Part shown: piece after piece, positions 30,369 through 43,401 of the stretch
How positions within the stretch are numbered: position 1 is the stretch's first letter
Layout of the letters: the number at the start of each line of letters is the position of its first letter
Origin: Tethya wilhelma
Lineage: Eukaryota; Porifera; Demospongiae; Tethyida; Tethyidae
NCBI GenBank assembly: GCA_964030475.1
Contig: CAXIPT010000003.1
Coordinates: forward strand, 10,555,953 to 10,619,952
Length of the DNA stretch: 64,000 nucleotides
Direction: 5' to 3'
Made by a program: the position numbers and the translations under genes
Notes under the pieces: model-generated
The model's database searches: none
What the model was told of the DNA's origin: nothing
The model's input: only the letters and a program-made list of their open reading frames with translations

Positions 30369-32396
30369 ATGTCCTTGTCTCTCCAAACATCAGTGTTCCT
30401 GTACATTGTTGCCAACGTCAACAACTATAGAACTTGTGATCTAGCGCTACTCCCTTTGAAAATTCGTGAAACACTTCTGATGAACGTTCCAGTGATCGAT
30501 TTGTTGTGGTTGGAAAACACTGAAGTGGCTGATGGAGTTGACATGAACTCGGTATGGAATGCTGTCCTCACTTCACGCATGGAACAATCATTCATTGCAG
30601 AAACTTTGGAGATGACACAAAAGAACCGACCAGTCTATTCCAAAGACGTTCAGTTGAACCCCAAAGACATGTACATGGATATCATGGCCTACGCACTACT
30701 CTACAAAGATTCACCTCAGTTGAAGAACCGATTCAAGAAAGATTATGATAAAATCTCTCATGCACTTCTCGACCTCCTCTTTGGAGTTGGACATTGTCTC
30801 GGAGTATCAGGTTGGAAGGTTTTCCTGAAATTTCATCCTTACTGGCGCATGTATTTCACAATGCTCACAAAGAAGGACTTTGTCACATTTCCTCAGCACT
30901 ATATGCACTACTACACCAAACAGCTATCGGATGCACGTCTAATCTCCCTTCTGCTCAATGATTGTGGTTATGCTCCCAAGCTGATGAGTGTGTACATCTC
31001 TGAGTTTGTGAAGACATCAATATGGAAGGAGAAAAACTTACCAATAGCTCACAACATTCTACAAAGATTAGTTTCAACTACAGAAAGCCTGATGTTCTCT
31101 GCTATAGGACAAGCTGACAGCATTTGTGTAGGAGATCACATCACTCAGTCTTACCCTGCAGCTCTTCGGGTGATACTGACAGAAATGGTAGCATCAAAAT
31201 CTCCCCACCTTCAAGCTGTTCATATTCAAGCCATCGACACAAAGACTCTGGCCCGTCTCATTAGCACCATAACACCACTGTTTTCAAATCTCTCCTCGCC
31301 ACTTGCAAAGCCTCCAATCAACCACATCCCCTATGGCCACCTCAAAGAGCTCAAGTTCATATCGCTTGAAAAGCACCACCCATCTGACTTTTCATCTGAG
31401 TCACTTCTTTGCGAGTGCATTTCTGATGTCATCAAATGTCAGCAACATCTCGAGATTGTGTTCTTCACAGGGTTAAACCTCTCTGGACCACCTCGAGTCC
31501 TCCAGTACCTACCAATGTCGTTCATCAACTTGGTTCACCGAATAAACTGGAAGTATCTTCATTTCAGTGACTGTATTTTCAGTTTTCTTCTATTTCAAAG
31601 CATCGTGGAGACCTTTCTCCTCTCTCTAGCAACACACATGAAGTCTCTCTCACTGAGTGGACTCCAGATCGGTGACCATCCTGGTCCACTTGTGAGGACA
31701 AACTTTCTCAGAATGGCAGATCCAAACACCGACTACAAACAGATTGTGATCAGAGACACGTTTCTCCCACAACACACTGTGTCCTGGTTCTTCAGTTCAC
31801 TCCATCACTTTCGACTCTACAGACTCGAATTGGATGCGGTCACTTCTCCGCCCCACATGAATCTCTTGTCGATCATAGCCAACCATCCTGACCTCACGGT
31901 CCAAGTACTGTGTCTCAAGAGCATGACCATTCCTCACGACCAGACCACAGCGAAGGACTTTCACCTCCTCTTCACCAAACCCGGTCTGAAGGCGCTCATC
32001 ACCAAAGACTGTCACATTGGACAGACTGGACTCATCCACTCACTTTCAGCAACCATTGCTCCTATGAAGCGGTGGCCAGGAAATGTGCTCGGATTATGGA
32101 GTCTTGAACAAAACCAGCTAGGTGTCGATACGAACGGTTCGAGTATTTCAAATTTTTTCGGCAATCTGTTTCAAAAGGAAGGGATAGAGGAGTTGAAGTT
32201 GGATGTTTCAGACAATCTCTTCAGACCGCATCATTTTGACATCATCTATAACATGTGGTTGTTTCATGCTCACGGTAGGAGACTGAGTCAGCTCAGGTAC
32301 ACTGGGAATGAAATTGAGTGTTATCAGACGCCATACATCCACCACATTGCCAAGGAAGTGTGGTTTGATTACAAGGAAGATGTAATAACTGATTGA
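30369..32396 (+). CDS. F-box-like/leucine-rich-repeat protein of a sponge-type family
   Basis: Intronless, 675 residues from the ATG at 30369 (MSLSLQTSVFLYIVANVNNY). The frame is open back to 30138, but those 77 residues look like translated promoter and are not included. The N-terminal stretch ALLPLKIRETLLMNVPVIDL followed by WLE resembles an F-box-like helix set, as in protein families that I associate with sponges. The middle (residues 60-300) is helical and rich in Leu and aromatic residues. The C-terminal half has irregular Leu-rich units (LKELKFISL, MKSLSLSGLQIGD, LYRLELDAV, VQVLCLKSMTI, LKALITKDCHIG, IEELKLDVSDNLF) consistent with leucine-rich repeats. A substrate-recruiting role in ubiquitin ligation is a guess from this layout. 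No transmembrane segment or signal peptide is evident. Confidence 0.75.
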   Translation: MSLSLQTSVFLYIVANVNNYRTCDLALLPLKIRETLLMNVPVIDLLWLENTEVADGVDMNSVWNAVLTSRMEQSFIAETLEMTQKNRPVYSKDVQLNPKDMYMDIMAYALLYKDSPQLKNRFKKDYDKISHALLDLLFGVGHCLGVSGWKVFLKFHPYWRMYFTMLTKKDFVTFPQHYMHYYTKQLSDARLISLLLNDCGYAPKLMSVYISEFVKTSIWKEKNLPIAHNILQRLVSTTESLMFSAIGQADSICVGDHITQSYPAALRVILTEMVASKSPHLQAVHIQAIDTKTLARLISTITPLFSNLSSPLAKPPINHIPYGHLKELKFISLEKHHPSDFSSESLLCECISDVIKCQQHLEIVFFTGLNLSGPPRVLQYLPMSFINLVHRINWKYLHFSDCIFSFLLFQSIVETFLLSLATHMKSLSLSGLQIGDHPGPLVRTNFLRMADPNTDYKQIVIRDTFLPQHTVSWFFSSLHHFRLYRLELDAVTSPPHMNLLSIIANHPDLTVQVLCLKSMTIPHDQTTAKDFHLLFTKPGLKALITKDCHIGQTGLIHSLSATIAPMKRWPGNVLGLWSLEQNQLGVDTNGSSISNFFGNLFQKEGIEELKLDVSDNLFRPHHFDIIYNMWLFHAHGRRLSQLRYTGNEIECYQTPYIHHIAKEVWFDYKEDVITD

Positions 32397-33034
32397 ATGT
32401 AGAACTATATAACAATTAATGTACTGCAAGTAGCTGTATAGCTTTCATTTTATTTTTGTAGAATGTATGATTGTAATCCAAGCATTATTACGTACATGCA
32501 CCCATGCAAATTAATGTATAATCTTGTAAAATTTTAAAATCAATGTTCAATAATTTATCTTTTCAATTTGTACCTGTGAATATTGTGATACTCATACTTT
32601 ACACAAATCAAGGGGATCGACAATCATGTGAGACTATAGAGACAGTCTACAACACGAGAGGACAGTACAATACCAGCATTCAATGCCAAAAAACAAAACG
32701 GGGGTGCCACAAATACAAGTGATAGAGAAAGTGCAAGATTAAAGTGATAAGAATAAAATATACATTCAACACAACACAGATTACTAAAACAAAACTGACT
32801 GAATAGATCCACAATTTCTTGTCAGTCAAGAGCAATCAAAAGAACAGCAAGAGGCATTTGAAATAAGATGATTCTTTAAAAGAGCATTAAAGCTAAGTGA
32901 TACACGACCGATCGGAGTACAAACCAGACAGTTAGTAGAATGATTGATGCCGTAATTGATGTAGGTTGATCAAAATAGTTTCAAGTCAAAATACAATCAG
33001 TTACATAAATGTTTTGAAGTGAGGAAACGCTCCT
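32397..33034. other. Convergent 3' ends of LRR-type gene and PIM kinase gene
   Basis: AT-rich flank with no gene. It probably contains the untranslated 3' ends of both convergent genes. Confidence 0.45.
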
Positions 33035-36000
33035 TCACTTCTTCTGAGTCCGACTTTTTCTTGCATTCACAAGTGGTGTTCTGGTCAACCCACTATCCAC
33101 TGCAGTTCTGCTACGAGCCGTAAGACCACTATAAGATCCACCAGAGCTGAGCGAACTTGAGCTTCTAATTGCAGGGGATCCCCTTGGAGTGGAGTGAGGA
33201 GGACTAGGAGAGGATGGAGGATAGGGAGGACTCGAGAGGGAAATCTGAGACCTAGATTGGATTGGTGGCGTGTAGCTTGATGCTTGAGCGGCTCTGGTCT
33301 GGTACGGTAGAGAGACTGGTGTTGGTTTGGGAAGTTGGCTTCGGAAGTGAGGGTACGGAAGAGAAGAGTTCAAAGATGAAGAACTGCTAGTGCTGGTGGC
33401 AGCTGTTGTCGGTGTTGGAGAGCTTGGTTTTGGTGGTGTGCTTGACGTGAGGGAGGAGGCGGAGGAAGATTGGGACTTCTTTTTCATCCAGGGATGGTTG
33501 AGGATCTGTTCAATGGTTGGTCTCTCTTGTGGTTTGAAGGAGAGCATCCATTGGATGAGTGATTTGGCCTCTGTGGAGGAGAAACAAGGAAAAACAACAG
33601 GTAAAACCAGTTTGGACACTTGTCACAGAGGTATGCATGTTATCTTAAAATGTCATGCTTTACTTAGAAGGAAAGTGACCACACACACACCTTGTGAAAT
33701 ATCCACATCAAATACTAAATGTCCTGCAACTATCTCTGCCTCCTTCTCAAATGGGACATCTCCCAACAGCATGTCATAGAGTAGGATGCCCAGGGACCAG
33801 ACAGTGGCAGGAACAGCATGATAGGTGTGCTTTAGAACCCACTCAGGAGGACAATACACACGAGTACCTGTGCAATAAGATAAATGGAGAAAGAACAGGT
33901 TAAAAATTGATCAATAATGACAAAATTAATTCAGCTATGAAATACAGTATATCACAAACTCCAGAATTTCTATGCAAAACTAATGAATGTCAAATGCCCA
34001 CTCCTACTATTCCTTACCTTCATATTCAGTGTAAGCTCCTTCTTTAAGGAAGGTTCCCGATCCAAAATCGATGAGCTTGATCTGGTTGTTCTTTAGATCA
34101 ATGAGCACGTTCTCATCTTTCACGTCTCTATGCAGCACACCCATCGACAGACAGTACTGAACTGCCTCCACAATCTGTCTGAAAAGGAACCTTCCTGAGC
34201 GTTCGCTGACCGTGCCTTTCTGCGTGATGTAATCAAAGAGGTCGATGTATTTCTCGGGTTGCTCCATGATGATGTAAAAGTGGTCATTCTCCTCGAAGTA
34301 GTCCAACATCTTGATGATGTAGTCGTGATCCAGGCAATTGAGGAGAGCCACTTCTTTAGGCACTACCTGTTGGCCAATCTGTGTGTGCACATGTGAGTGA
34401 AGACTGATTACAGTGATAGATACTGTATATCCCTAGCAACATACACAGTAACATATTACTGTTGCAGTATGTATCCGTACAATATGATGAGGTGTAATGT
34501 ATTCAAAATGCATGCATCAACACGTCATGAGAGTCACACAATTTGACAAGCCTACATAATAGGCGTACAAAGTTCTACGAACTCTAGCCAATGATTTCAA
34601 GCCTCGAGGAAGTGACACACATGGTCACAGCACAGCACAGCACAGCACACAAGCCAACACTTTAACCTCTACCATGAAGAGAGGAAGGATATGAAAAGAA
34701 ACTGCCCTAGCAACTCTAACTCTAGTGTACATCTAGGTAGTGCAAGTACACTGTAAACATCTAGTGTTACAATAACATCAGTAGGAAGTGCTAGGATGCA
34801 CTCACAAATGAATATGGTCTATTTCCATGGTGATATCTAATTAGTTAATTGTATGCAACACATGCTTGTGAAGTAGAGGCTGGTCTTTGATCCCAGTGTA
34901 CTGCTGTATTGGGGTGTCTAAGACCCAGTGTGGTGTATTGTACTGGCATGGGAGAAGTGCCCTCTCAAAGGGAATGATACAATTAAGAAGGTAGTGAATA
35001 TACTGACAGTGCAGTTGTGTGCCACATCAAAGTGGCCTACTCCACAAGTGCATTGGGAATAGGTATACTGGCCAACAACCATAAATTAATGCATAGTGAG
35101 AAATATTCAATGAAGATGATAAATCAATAATCTGTTTTTTCTACCGTAAACATAATATCTGCGCACACACAGATTGTCCCACATTTCCATTGTACACAGC
35201 TCTAGAGAGAGAGGGAAAGAGAGAGCTAGAGAGTGGGGGAGGCTTGGCACACACACACAACACATGCTATACAATGGACACAATACAGCTATTCATTACC
35301 CATTGTTATACTAAACCAGTATCACATGCATTGCCACAAACACACATCACTGAGAGCCCTGCAAGGCTGGGCTAGTACAATTCATAGACATTCAAGGTAG
35401 GCAGGCAGTGGGTACACTTTCAATGAGCTTTACAGGTCACACTACATTGATCCCCCACTGAGAGAACAACTAACAGGTAGGAGGAGTTGACCTTTTGAAC
35501 TCTAGAGTTGTGTGAAAATTCAATAATGGGTCAACTTCAAACCAACCAAGTAAATGGTAGTGATGGTGATGGTGACCAGTGCAGTTCAATGGTTGGTCAT
35601 AATGGGCAAACTTTAACTGATGAGGATGTGAGAGAGAGATGATTACCACAAGCAGGCTGGCCAATGACATCAAAAGACCTCCTTTGGTGAGTGTGGCACA
35701 TGCTGGAAAGATTCATGAGCTGCCACTGGTATTCACAGTGCTATGAATACACTCCAAGGGATTAGCTCACAGTCACAGTCAGAACCAAAGAAGGATGTAA
35801 GCTGACCCATTAGAAATGTACCTCAAGGAGAGATTATTTTGAAAACTCTGCCTCGCTTCAAAGTTTTGCACTTCGCAAAAAAATGTACTTTACAGTACTC
35901 AACCATTCACCATTACGATGTACATGTACATACACACTATTATGTTACGAGTGTATAATATCCTTGTACTCTTGTCATGGTACAAGCTGGCTTTCTGATG

Positions 36001-39000
36001 GGAATCAATATCAAATCGGAAGTTTGTAACAAAAACGTGGGCCAAACAAAATTTTTGGATGCCATCGTCTATAGAATGAGCGAGTGTTTCACTCGCTGGA
36101 ATTCCAGCAATGTCCCAGCCTGATGTGCCAATATGGGCAACTCTCAGCAACACAACCACAAAACAAGAGTGTAAGGAAATAGCTACTTGGCTTGCAACAG
36201 ACTGCACACCAATGGGGTGCACATTCCCCTCAGTCTTGGCCTGCCTATATCACCAAACACCCATTTCAAGAATTTGTGTGACTTTAATCCTCCTTGTAAG
36301 CCAAGAGGGTCAGCTACAAGAGAGCCTCTAGGCTTACAAGATCCACTCATTGCAATTGCATAAGATCATGTGACTGCATGGTGATCTATTTTTAGAACGT
36401 TGACATTTTTAGAGGAGAATTGCATCATGATTTAAAATAGTGAGCACTGTAGGATTTTGACAGTAGAGGCAACCGTGTGACCATCACATGAGGATTATGA
36501 CAACGGTGTCAATTCTGCTAACATGAATATATTGTATCACGCACATGCACACTCATCCACACACATGCGGACATGCAGTCACAAATTCACACACACGAGA
36601 TGGGGTTCACACACAAGGCACACCTAATACCATAAGCACAATATTGTACGTATGCCAAGTACAAAGTACACTGCTACCTGTGTGCTTCCTACCCTAAGAA
36701 GGAAAGGCCAGGAATGTCATTGAAGACATTCAACGCCTTGCTGGTGCCTAGCAGATCATTCCAGTATTACTACAACACTATTGTTTCATCACATAATACA
36801 CACTTGAATAGGTACAGAGCTATGTACAATTAAGCCTCGATCTCTCTCTCTCACACACACACACCCAGAAAATTACACATACCTGAAGACATAGAATTGA
36901 CATACAATACAAAGACAATGATTGAATAGTTGGAATGTCAGCAAGCAAGAAGAATACAAAATTAATAGAGAAAAGCCATCTAAGAGTGAGCACTGATTAG
37001 GATTTAGGCTAGGTTCACCAGTGCAGCTCAAGCTTGACCTAACAGGTTTAGAAGACCACATTACAGCAGAACCTAGACTGGCCTAGACCATCCTAGACAT
37101 CAATAGTTGAAGGTGAAGTTGGCAGAGTGTGCAGACTAGTGGACTCTGCACTCTTCTAACAGGTGTTCAAATATCAGTACCTGCTTACATTAATTACTCC
37201 TTCATCACATGCTCAGCCATGCATTGTGCCTGGGGAGGCACCCAGTGGCCTTTCCTACAGTATAACACTGTGGAGCAATAGGTCAATGGTCTATTGACTC
37301 AGTACAGTAAGATAATTATGTGAACAATGTCACAATGCCATGCATGACAGTGTGGTATTATCATCCCCTCACAAACAGAAGTTACTCATTAACAGATTTT
37401 TAGCAGACAGGAAGAGTAGTGGTTACATTTCCTTATTTTTAATAACAACCTGTACAAATAATGCATACACAAACAATACCACAGCACAGAGACCACACAT
37501 GGCACTCATGGGGGTAGGGAAAACATTAGGCACACCACCTGCTACTCACAGGATCTGGGCATTCCATTGTAGTGATGCACTCTATATAGCTCCTAGCTAT
37601 CTAGCAGGATATACCAATAGCAAAGCTAAACATAGAGAGAATGGAGGAAATATGTATAGCAACTGTAGATGTTATTAAAGAATGGATTCCCAACCAGGTG
37701 TCAAAACCACAAGAAGTGGTAGAGAGGCTACCATACAGAGGAAATTAACAGATTCCAAGAACTTGAAAGATTAACAGATTCCAGGAACTCAGAAAAATTA
37801 CTGACTGCCAAGAGAGTTTTCTTAAGGAAACAGAAGCGATTATGTTGCTAAAAAGAACATCTAAACTTCCGAAATAGAGCTGTCAGAAAAGGAAAGAAAA
37901 ACTAGACACAATGGTAAATTGGGGTACTTCAATAACGACCACAAGTTATATAGCCAGGTGTGACAGTGGGTGGAATGGTGGAGGGATTCTGATTGAGCAG
38001 GATCATGCAGCAATGCAGGAAATATGGAAACCACCAACAAATACAGAATTTTATCAAAATGACTGAGAAGCTTGAAATAGCCTATGAGGTTAGCTGCAAG
38101 CCATGCATTCCTAGAAGAGTGAATCAGCAAGGCCACACAATCAATTAGGGTTGACTTCAACCTTCAGTTAGCAAAATACAATATTCTCCCTCAGAAGCAC
38201 ATACCAAACAGCAACCACAGACCACATGCTGGACTCCTTCTTTCCCTCTAAATAATAAGCAAACATCACCACATTCCTCATGGGAGTTAGATCAACCCCC
38301 CACCACCCATAGCACAGCTCTCCACATGGTGTCCAGCCAAACCATCACCCAGTCACATCATCCACCACAAGACCAAAATACAAACACCACAAAGATTCAA
38401 CTTCAACAAATCTTGATTTCCCTGGTGGACACATCAATACCTCTGGTCACAGTGCATGCTGTATTTACCCTGAACTCAAGTCATAACAACACCACATTGG
38501 TTGGAGTGTTGAGCAAATAAACAAACATATTTAGCAGTAGGGAAGGCAAAGTGTCAATGAGACAAAACCTAGCGATTAGATTCATGTGTTGACTGAGAGC
38601 AAAACGGCATTCACGGCAGATGGCCATAATAGCAATGACTATAGCAACTGTGACAAACAGGGGAATATCAATATTAGTGAAGGAACCGGTGTACTGTATC
38701 ACTTCCAAGAAAAACACATTAATTGGTGTTAAAAACAGCATAATTAACTTTCAATGCTTTCCGAAAGAGAATTGACTAAAATATTCAGGAAAACGTCCAT
38801 TCTTGAAGTTGTTTTTGCTAACAAATTAAACCCTACAACCATTGAGGAAGTAGAGACTTGAACCCAGTGGACTGACACATAGCAATGGTATAGCCAGACA
38901 AGGCTGGGCATGTAGGGGAGGGGGGTGGGAGTGGGAGAGCTCCAAAAAGATTAGGGATAATGTTTACATAGCAAGAATGTCTAGTCCATTAGGGAAGAAT

Positions 39001-41307
39001 TAAAAAATAAACCCAAGATCATTAACGCTCGGAGGATATCAAATTACAGCCCAACATTCATTCACCATGTAATGCATGACCAGAGGCACACACTCACAAT
39101 ACAGCAAGTACTGCTGACTATGTGGCAAGTATAACCAGTTGCATGCCGGCATCATGCACCTACGTATGCACACTAACTATGTCTATAACAGTATTAAGGT
39201 GGTATGCATGCATGCCTAAGCTTTTGCGTAATAGCACAAAAGGCAAGCCACTCCTGCAACACAATGGCTGGCTCAAATAAATGAATAATCAACTCTCAAG
39301 GTATAAATTGTTGTGAAATCACACACAAGTACCACTTAGCTCACCTTTGACCAACTGTAGACTTTTGATTTCGGGATCACTTTGATTGCTACCTGCAAAT
39401 ACAAGTATTATGTGTGTTTGTGTAGTCAGAGATGATCACGATGACACACTAGACACATCTATGCTAGCAATGGCTCCTAGATGGCTGGTGTACATACTAC
39501 AGTACATGGTTCACATTACTTTCACAGCAGGCTGGTAGAAAGCTACACAGAGGTGGACAAGGCACTGAATAGTTTGTCCTTATCCAGCACACAACCACAG
39601 CAACAGAAAAAATGAAAGTGGTCCCTTTAGTCGCACAACAGGAAATGGACTAATGTCATCAACTTTGACACAACCCTCAAGGGAATGAAATAAGGCACAT
39701 TGCAACAGTCTGTAATCTCATATCTGGGGAAGGCCAAGATGTTAGCATATGGAGTGTCAGAAATAGGGACCACATCTACTGACTCTTTAAAGGCATGGAA
39801 CACAAAGTCTTGATCTAATTGCAACATTGAACACCAATAGCAGTGGAAGGTACTACCGTATAGCCGGAAAATTTGGCGAGAATTAAATTTGGCGGATTGA
39901 GCAAACTTTGAATTTGGCGGATATTAATTTGGCGGAGCGAGCCGATCACCTGCACAATATATGCATACGTACCGTACGTATATACGTATACGCACACGTA
40001 CTAAATATTGGCGGATTTTAATTTGGCGCTACTAAGTCTCATCCGCCAATCCGCCAAATTTAATTCCCCGCCAAATTTTCCGGCTATACGGTATTGTTCA
40101 TATCCTGAGCACTGTCACATACACAATACACATGTTGATTGGCATATCCTTGAGGAAAATCTAAAATGCCTTACCTGTTCCTTCCTAGATATTTAATTTC
40201 CTACAGAAGGGTTACAATGTTTAGTATTGGATGCTGCAAAGGTCAGCTAGAGCAGCAGCTCCCAGTAACAACAGAAACACTACAACTAGCAACAAAACAT
40301 ACTGGAGGGCAAAAGGATGGCAATAAATATTGCCTCAACCATCTTGTGACCAGGCAGGGAGCATGCATGCTTCACTTCAAGTCATATCAAACCCTGTAAC
40401 ATTTTCTAGGGATGCAGGGCAAAAGGTGTGGTGGCTGAGGGCAGCAATGTTGGACAGTGATTTACTAGGAATGTTAACATATGGATTCACACTAAATGCA
40501 GAGGTCTCTTACTAATCTAATTTGTGAGTGACATAGTAGAAACTTGCTTTCAGAGTCCACAGAGCATGCACTGATATACTACAATTACATTATAACCTCT
40601 CCCTCTATTGTAGCATCATACTATGAGCCAAAGCAACAAGACAATAGTGAGTTCAACATTTCAACAGGTGGAACACACAGCTGTGCTTGCATAATTCACT
40701 AGCCATAAGCACGGCAATCTTAACACAGGCCTCCCTCCCATGCAGCATCACTTCATCGAAACAACACTCTATTTGAGGATGAGAACAAGTCAAGGTGCTA
40801 CGTAACAGGATGTTTTGTCCCCAGCAACACAGCTATATATAAAGACAGCAACAACATTAGCTGCCATTAGCAAGTGACCTGTTAACATGCCACTCTGACT
40901 GTGTTTCCATGGGACCACCTCACAGTCAAACACACACACCACACTCCATCCAACAAGGAAACATGGCTAACCAAAAACGAAATTAGAAAATCCTGTCTGT
41001 GGTTTGAAACAATACCCTATGGTCTACCCATACACCCACATACATACACACAGAAAAGGTATTACAACACTAATGCATTTGTATGGTAACTACCTTGACT
41101 AGAAAACTAGACAATAAATGTGCTGATAAATACTAGTTCAGGTGAAAAGTAAATGCTCACAGACACATATACTGTGACTATCACTATAAACTCACAGATT
41201 GTCCTGTTGTTTTGCTCAGCCCAGCGTATACAGCGCCAAAGCCTCCATTGCCAATTGTATCACCCAACTGGTAGTAGTCCAATAACCTTCTTTCATACTT
41301 TGTGTCC

Positions 41308-41352
<45 letters not shown>

Positions 41353-41615
41353 GTGTGTGTATGTGTGTGAATACATACGTACATATTTTCACTAAGTGCT
41401 TTTCTGTATTGAATTTCTGATGTAACTGAACGGCACTAATTGTAGAGCTTTAAGCTAACAGTCATCAACTCACTGGTGTCTCTGTAGTTGGCTTCAGAAA
41501 GACTAGCTGATCTTTTCTCTTTGTAGATAGCCTTAGTTTTTTCGTCGACTCTTCCTACGTGGCACTGCTTGGCCAAATCATGAGCTAGAACACTGATTCT
41601 TTGTGTGAGCATCAT
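33035..41615 (-). CDS. pim: PIM-family serine/threonine protein kinase
   Basis: Six exons joined in phase give 458 residues: 41474-41615, 41196-41308, 39345-39392, 34018-34378, 33691-33867 and 33035-33570. The N-terminus is [20 protein letters not shown]. Kinase motifs are [17 protein letters not shown], a PIM-type hinge [62 protein letters not shown] and [25 protein letters not shown] with IDFGSG and the Pro in the hinge region are PIM hallmarks. PIM kinases are constitutively active, basophilic kinases acting in growth and survival signalling. The tail after the kinase (about 130 residues, rich in Ser, Pro and Thr) is longer than in vertebrate PIMs and probably disordered. Splice sites all have GT/AG. 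The acceptor of exon 2 abuts a (TG)n run. Confidence 0.9.
34379..39344 (-). other. 5 kb intron 3 of the PIM kinase gene
   Basis: Very long compared with most introns in this window. It holds short (ca)n and cagca runs (34625-34648, 36851-36865), small open frames without motifs, and no inverted-repeat element that I could identify. Nothing suggests a nested gene. Confidence 0.6.
39854..40093. mobile_element. TACCGTATAGCCGG palindromic MITE (aatttggcgg interior) in PIM intron 2
   Basis: Starts taccgtatagccggaaaattt and ends aaattttccggctatacggta, nearly perfect TIRs. The word aatttggcgga, or its complement, recurs at least six times inside. The centre holds a run of acgta/tacgt palindromes (39965-39995). 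Nearly identical to 61904-62133. Confidence 0.9.
41311..41372. repeat. (TG)n/(TATG)n microsatellite beside the PIM exon 2 acceptor
   Basis: On the gene's strand this is a (CA)n run ending directly in the acceptor AG, so its length variation lies within the polypyrimidine/branch region. A second (GT)n tract followed by (ga)n is at 41651-41685. Confidence 0.8.
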
Positions 41616-41651
41616 TATTCAAAGTCTACCAAGAAAATTATATGGAGTACA

Positions 41652-41686
<35 letters not shown>

Positions 41687-43401
41687 AAAAGAGAAACATA
41701 CTCAGTAACGTCATCATTTCCAACAACACTTGCACAGGGCAATACACATTAGTTCCAAGCCATTAACTGTTTATCTGTGTACTTTAAACCTTCCATACAC
41801 AAGCATTGCTCATTAAACCACAAAAGAAAATGGCTGAACTACTCCCATATAAATTTACACCATGCCACAATATCTACTCACCATACTTTTAAACAGCAGC
41901 ATTTCTGTGAACTCTATTAAACTTAGTACTTTCAAACTGTACGGCTACGGTCTATTTAGAACAGCTGGCAAGCCAAGAGCTATGCACAACTGAACATACT
42001 ACAAATTTCTAGACAGTATCTGTGTCTTCAGAAAACACGTGTTCAACAGTTTTCCACACTGCTGAGTCGTTTCTCTGAGGATCAGCTAGCAGTGTGATTC
42101 TATCTTGGCGGGCAGGCGCTACACGCTACACAACTAAACTCCCGCTTCAAGCTTCACACATGCACAAATTATGCATTTATGCATGTAGCTGCTACAGGTG
42201 TGGTTGGCAAGTCAAGTAATTACGAGCGGCGAGACAAAAGGAACTTAACCCAACTGCAGCAAAGGTTTACTATCTCCATGCAGATTATATTGACATACAG
42301 CACAGTTAAACTTACACCTACAGCTTAGTGAAAACAGTTGCTGCTGAATCAATTTCGTCTTATCACAGCTTTTTTCGTCTTGGCAGTCAAATGTCCTACA
42401 TTGCTTTGAGGTGGTTTTTATAAATGCCCGCCCAATTTCAAACTTCCGGAAGCGGGTTAGCTCAGTGGGGGACTTAGACTTTTGATGGTATTCATTGAGT
42501 GGGGTAAAATTTGCTGTTCTCTTTTGTTTGATTTTTTCTTCCTGCATGGTGGATGCATCAGTGCTCAGAGCATGATGGTCTCCATGGATGGGAGCATTAT
42601 AGCAGCTTCCATTTATAAGCAATTATAATAATTGGCATTGCACATAATAACATGACATTGTACAATGTAAGTATGATAGTACAGTATTGTAAACTATGGG
42701 AATGAATTACAATGGTATATGCATCAGTGAAACCCATTTATGTTGAGTTTAACATACTTCTGGAGCTCAAAACGTAGTGAAAGTACCCAAATAAAAAGTG
42801 CTATACCAGTGTCCATAAGCATATTATATAATATTACCCTTATCTATGGAATCTTAGACCACTTGTTTGTAAAAGTGGTTAACATATCACTGAACAATGC
42901 TGTGACGTTAGAACGCATGTCATTCTTGTACGTGACTATGATAGATAATACGACATTTTAGTTGGCAAGTAAACTCAGCATGCTGTATATAATTATATGG
43001 TGTGACTATATAAGCAGAACAATGTCATGCATGCATGCGCAATGTCACAATAATGTATCATATGCATGTGCAACATGAGCACGAGCCAAACTTCTACCTA
43101 TACTTATTGAAGTCTGGCTTTGTTATCCCTGGTTGTTTTGTATAGCCCATAATTATGTCCTGCATCAGTACAGCATTGTATATTAAGCCATGGTTGCATT
43201 TGCCTGTCGTACACTAATAATGCAGGCATTTCAGTGGACCGATCTGAAAATAAAAAAAAGGCAAAGCCTGTCTCCGAGGCCACAAATTGAATTCTGCCAG
43301 CATGTATAGTTGGCCTGTTTGGAATTTGCATGCTCAATTGCAGCATAGGTAATCTAACAGGCAGCTGTAGTCTAACTAGCCATTGCCCCCAACAATATGA
43401 G
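41616..43401. other. Upstream region of PIM kinase; no further gene recognised
   Basis: Presumed promoter and 5' untranslated region of the PIM gene, then uncharacterised sequence. A 125-codon open frame on the minus strand (42245-42622) has several Cys but no recognised zinc-finger spacing. I do not call it. Confidence 0.4.

Noticed and set aside
34379..39344. Nested gene in the PIM intron
   Set aside because: Several frames of 60-110 codons on both strands, but none shows a motif, signal peptide or plausible splice partners.
42452..42480. tRNA-like A-box (gggttagctcagtggggga)
   Set aside because: No matching D-stem 3' strand, anticodon stem, or B-box (ggttcgaatcc) downstream.
42245..42622. 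125-codon minus-strand frame with several Cys
   Set aside because: Cys spacing fits no zinc finger that I know, and there is no neighbouring exon.
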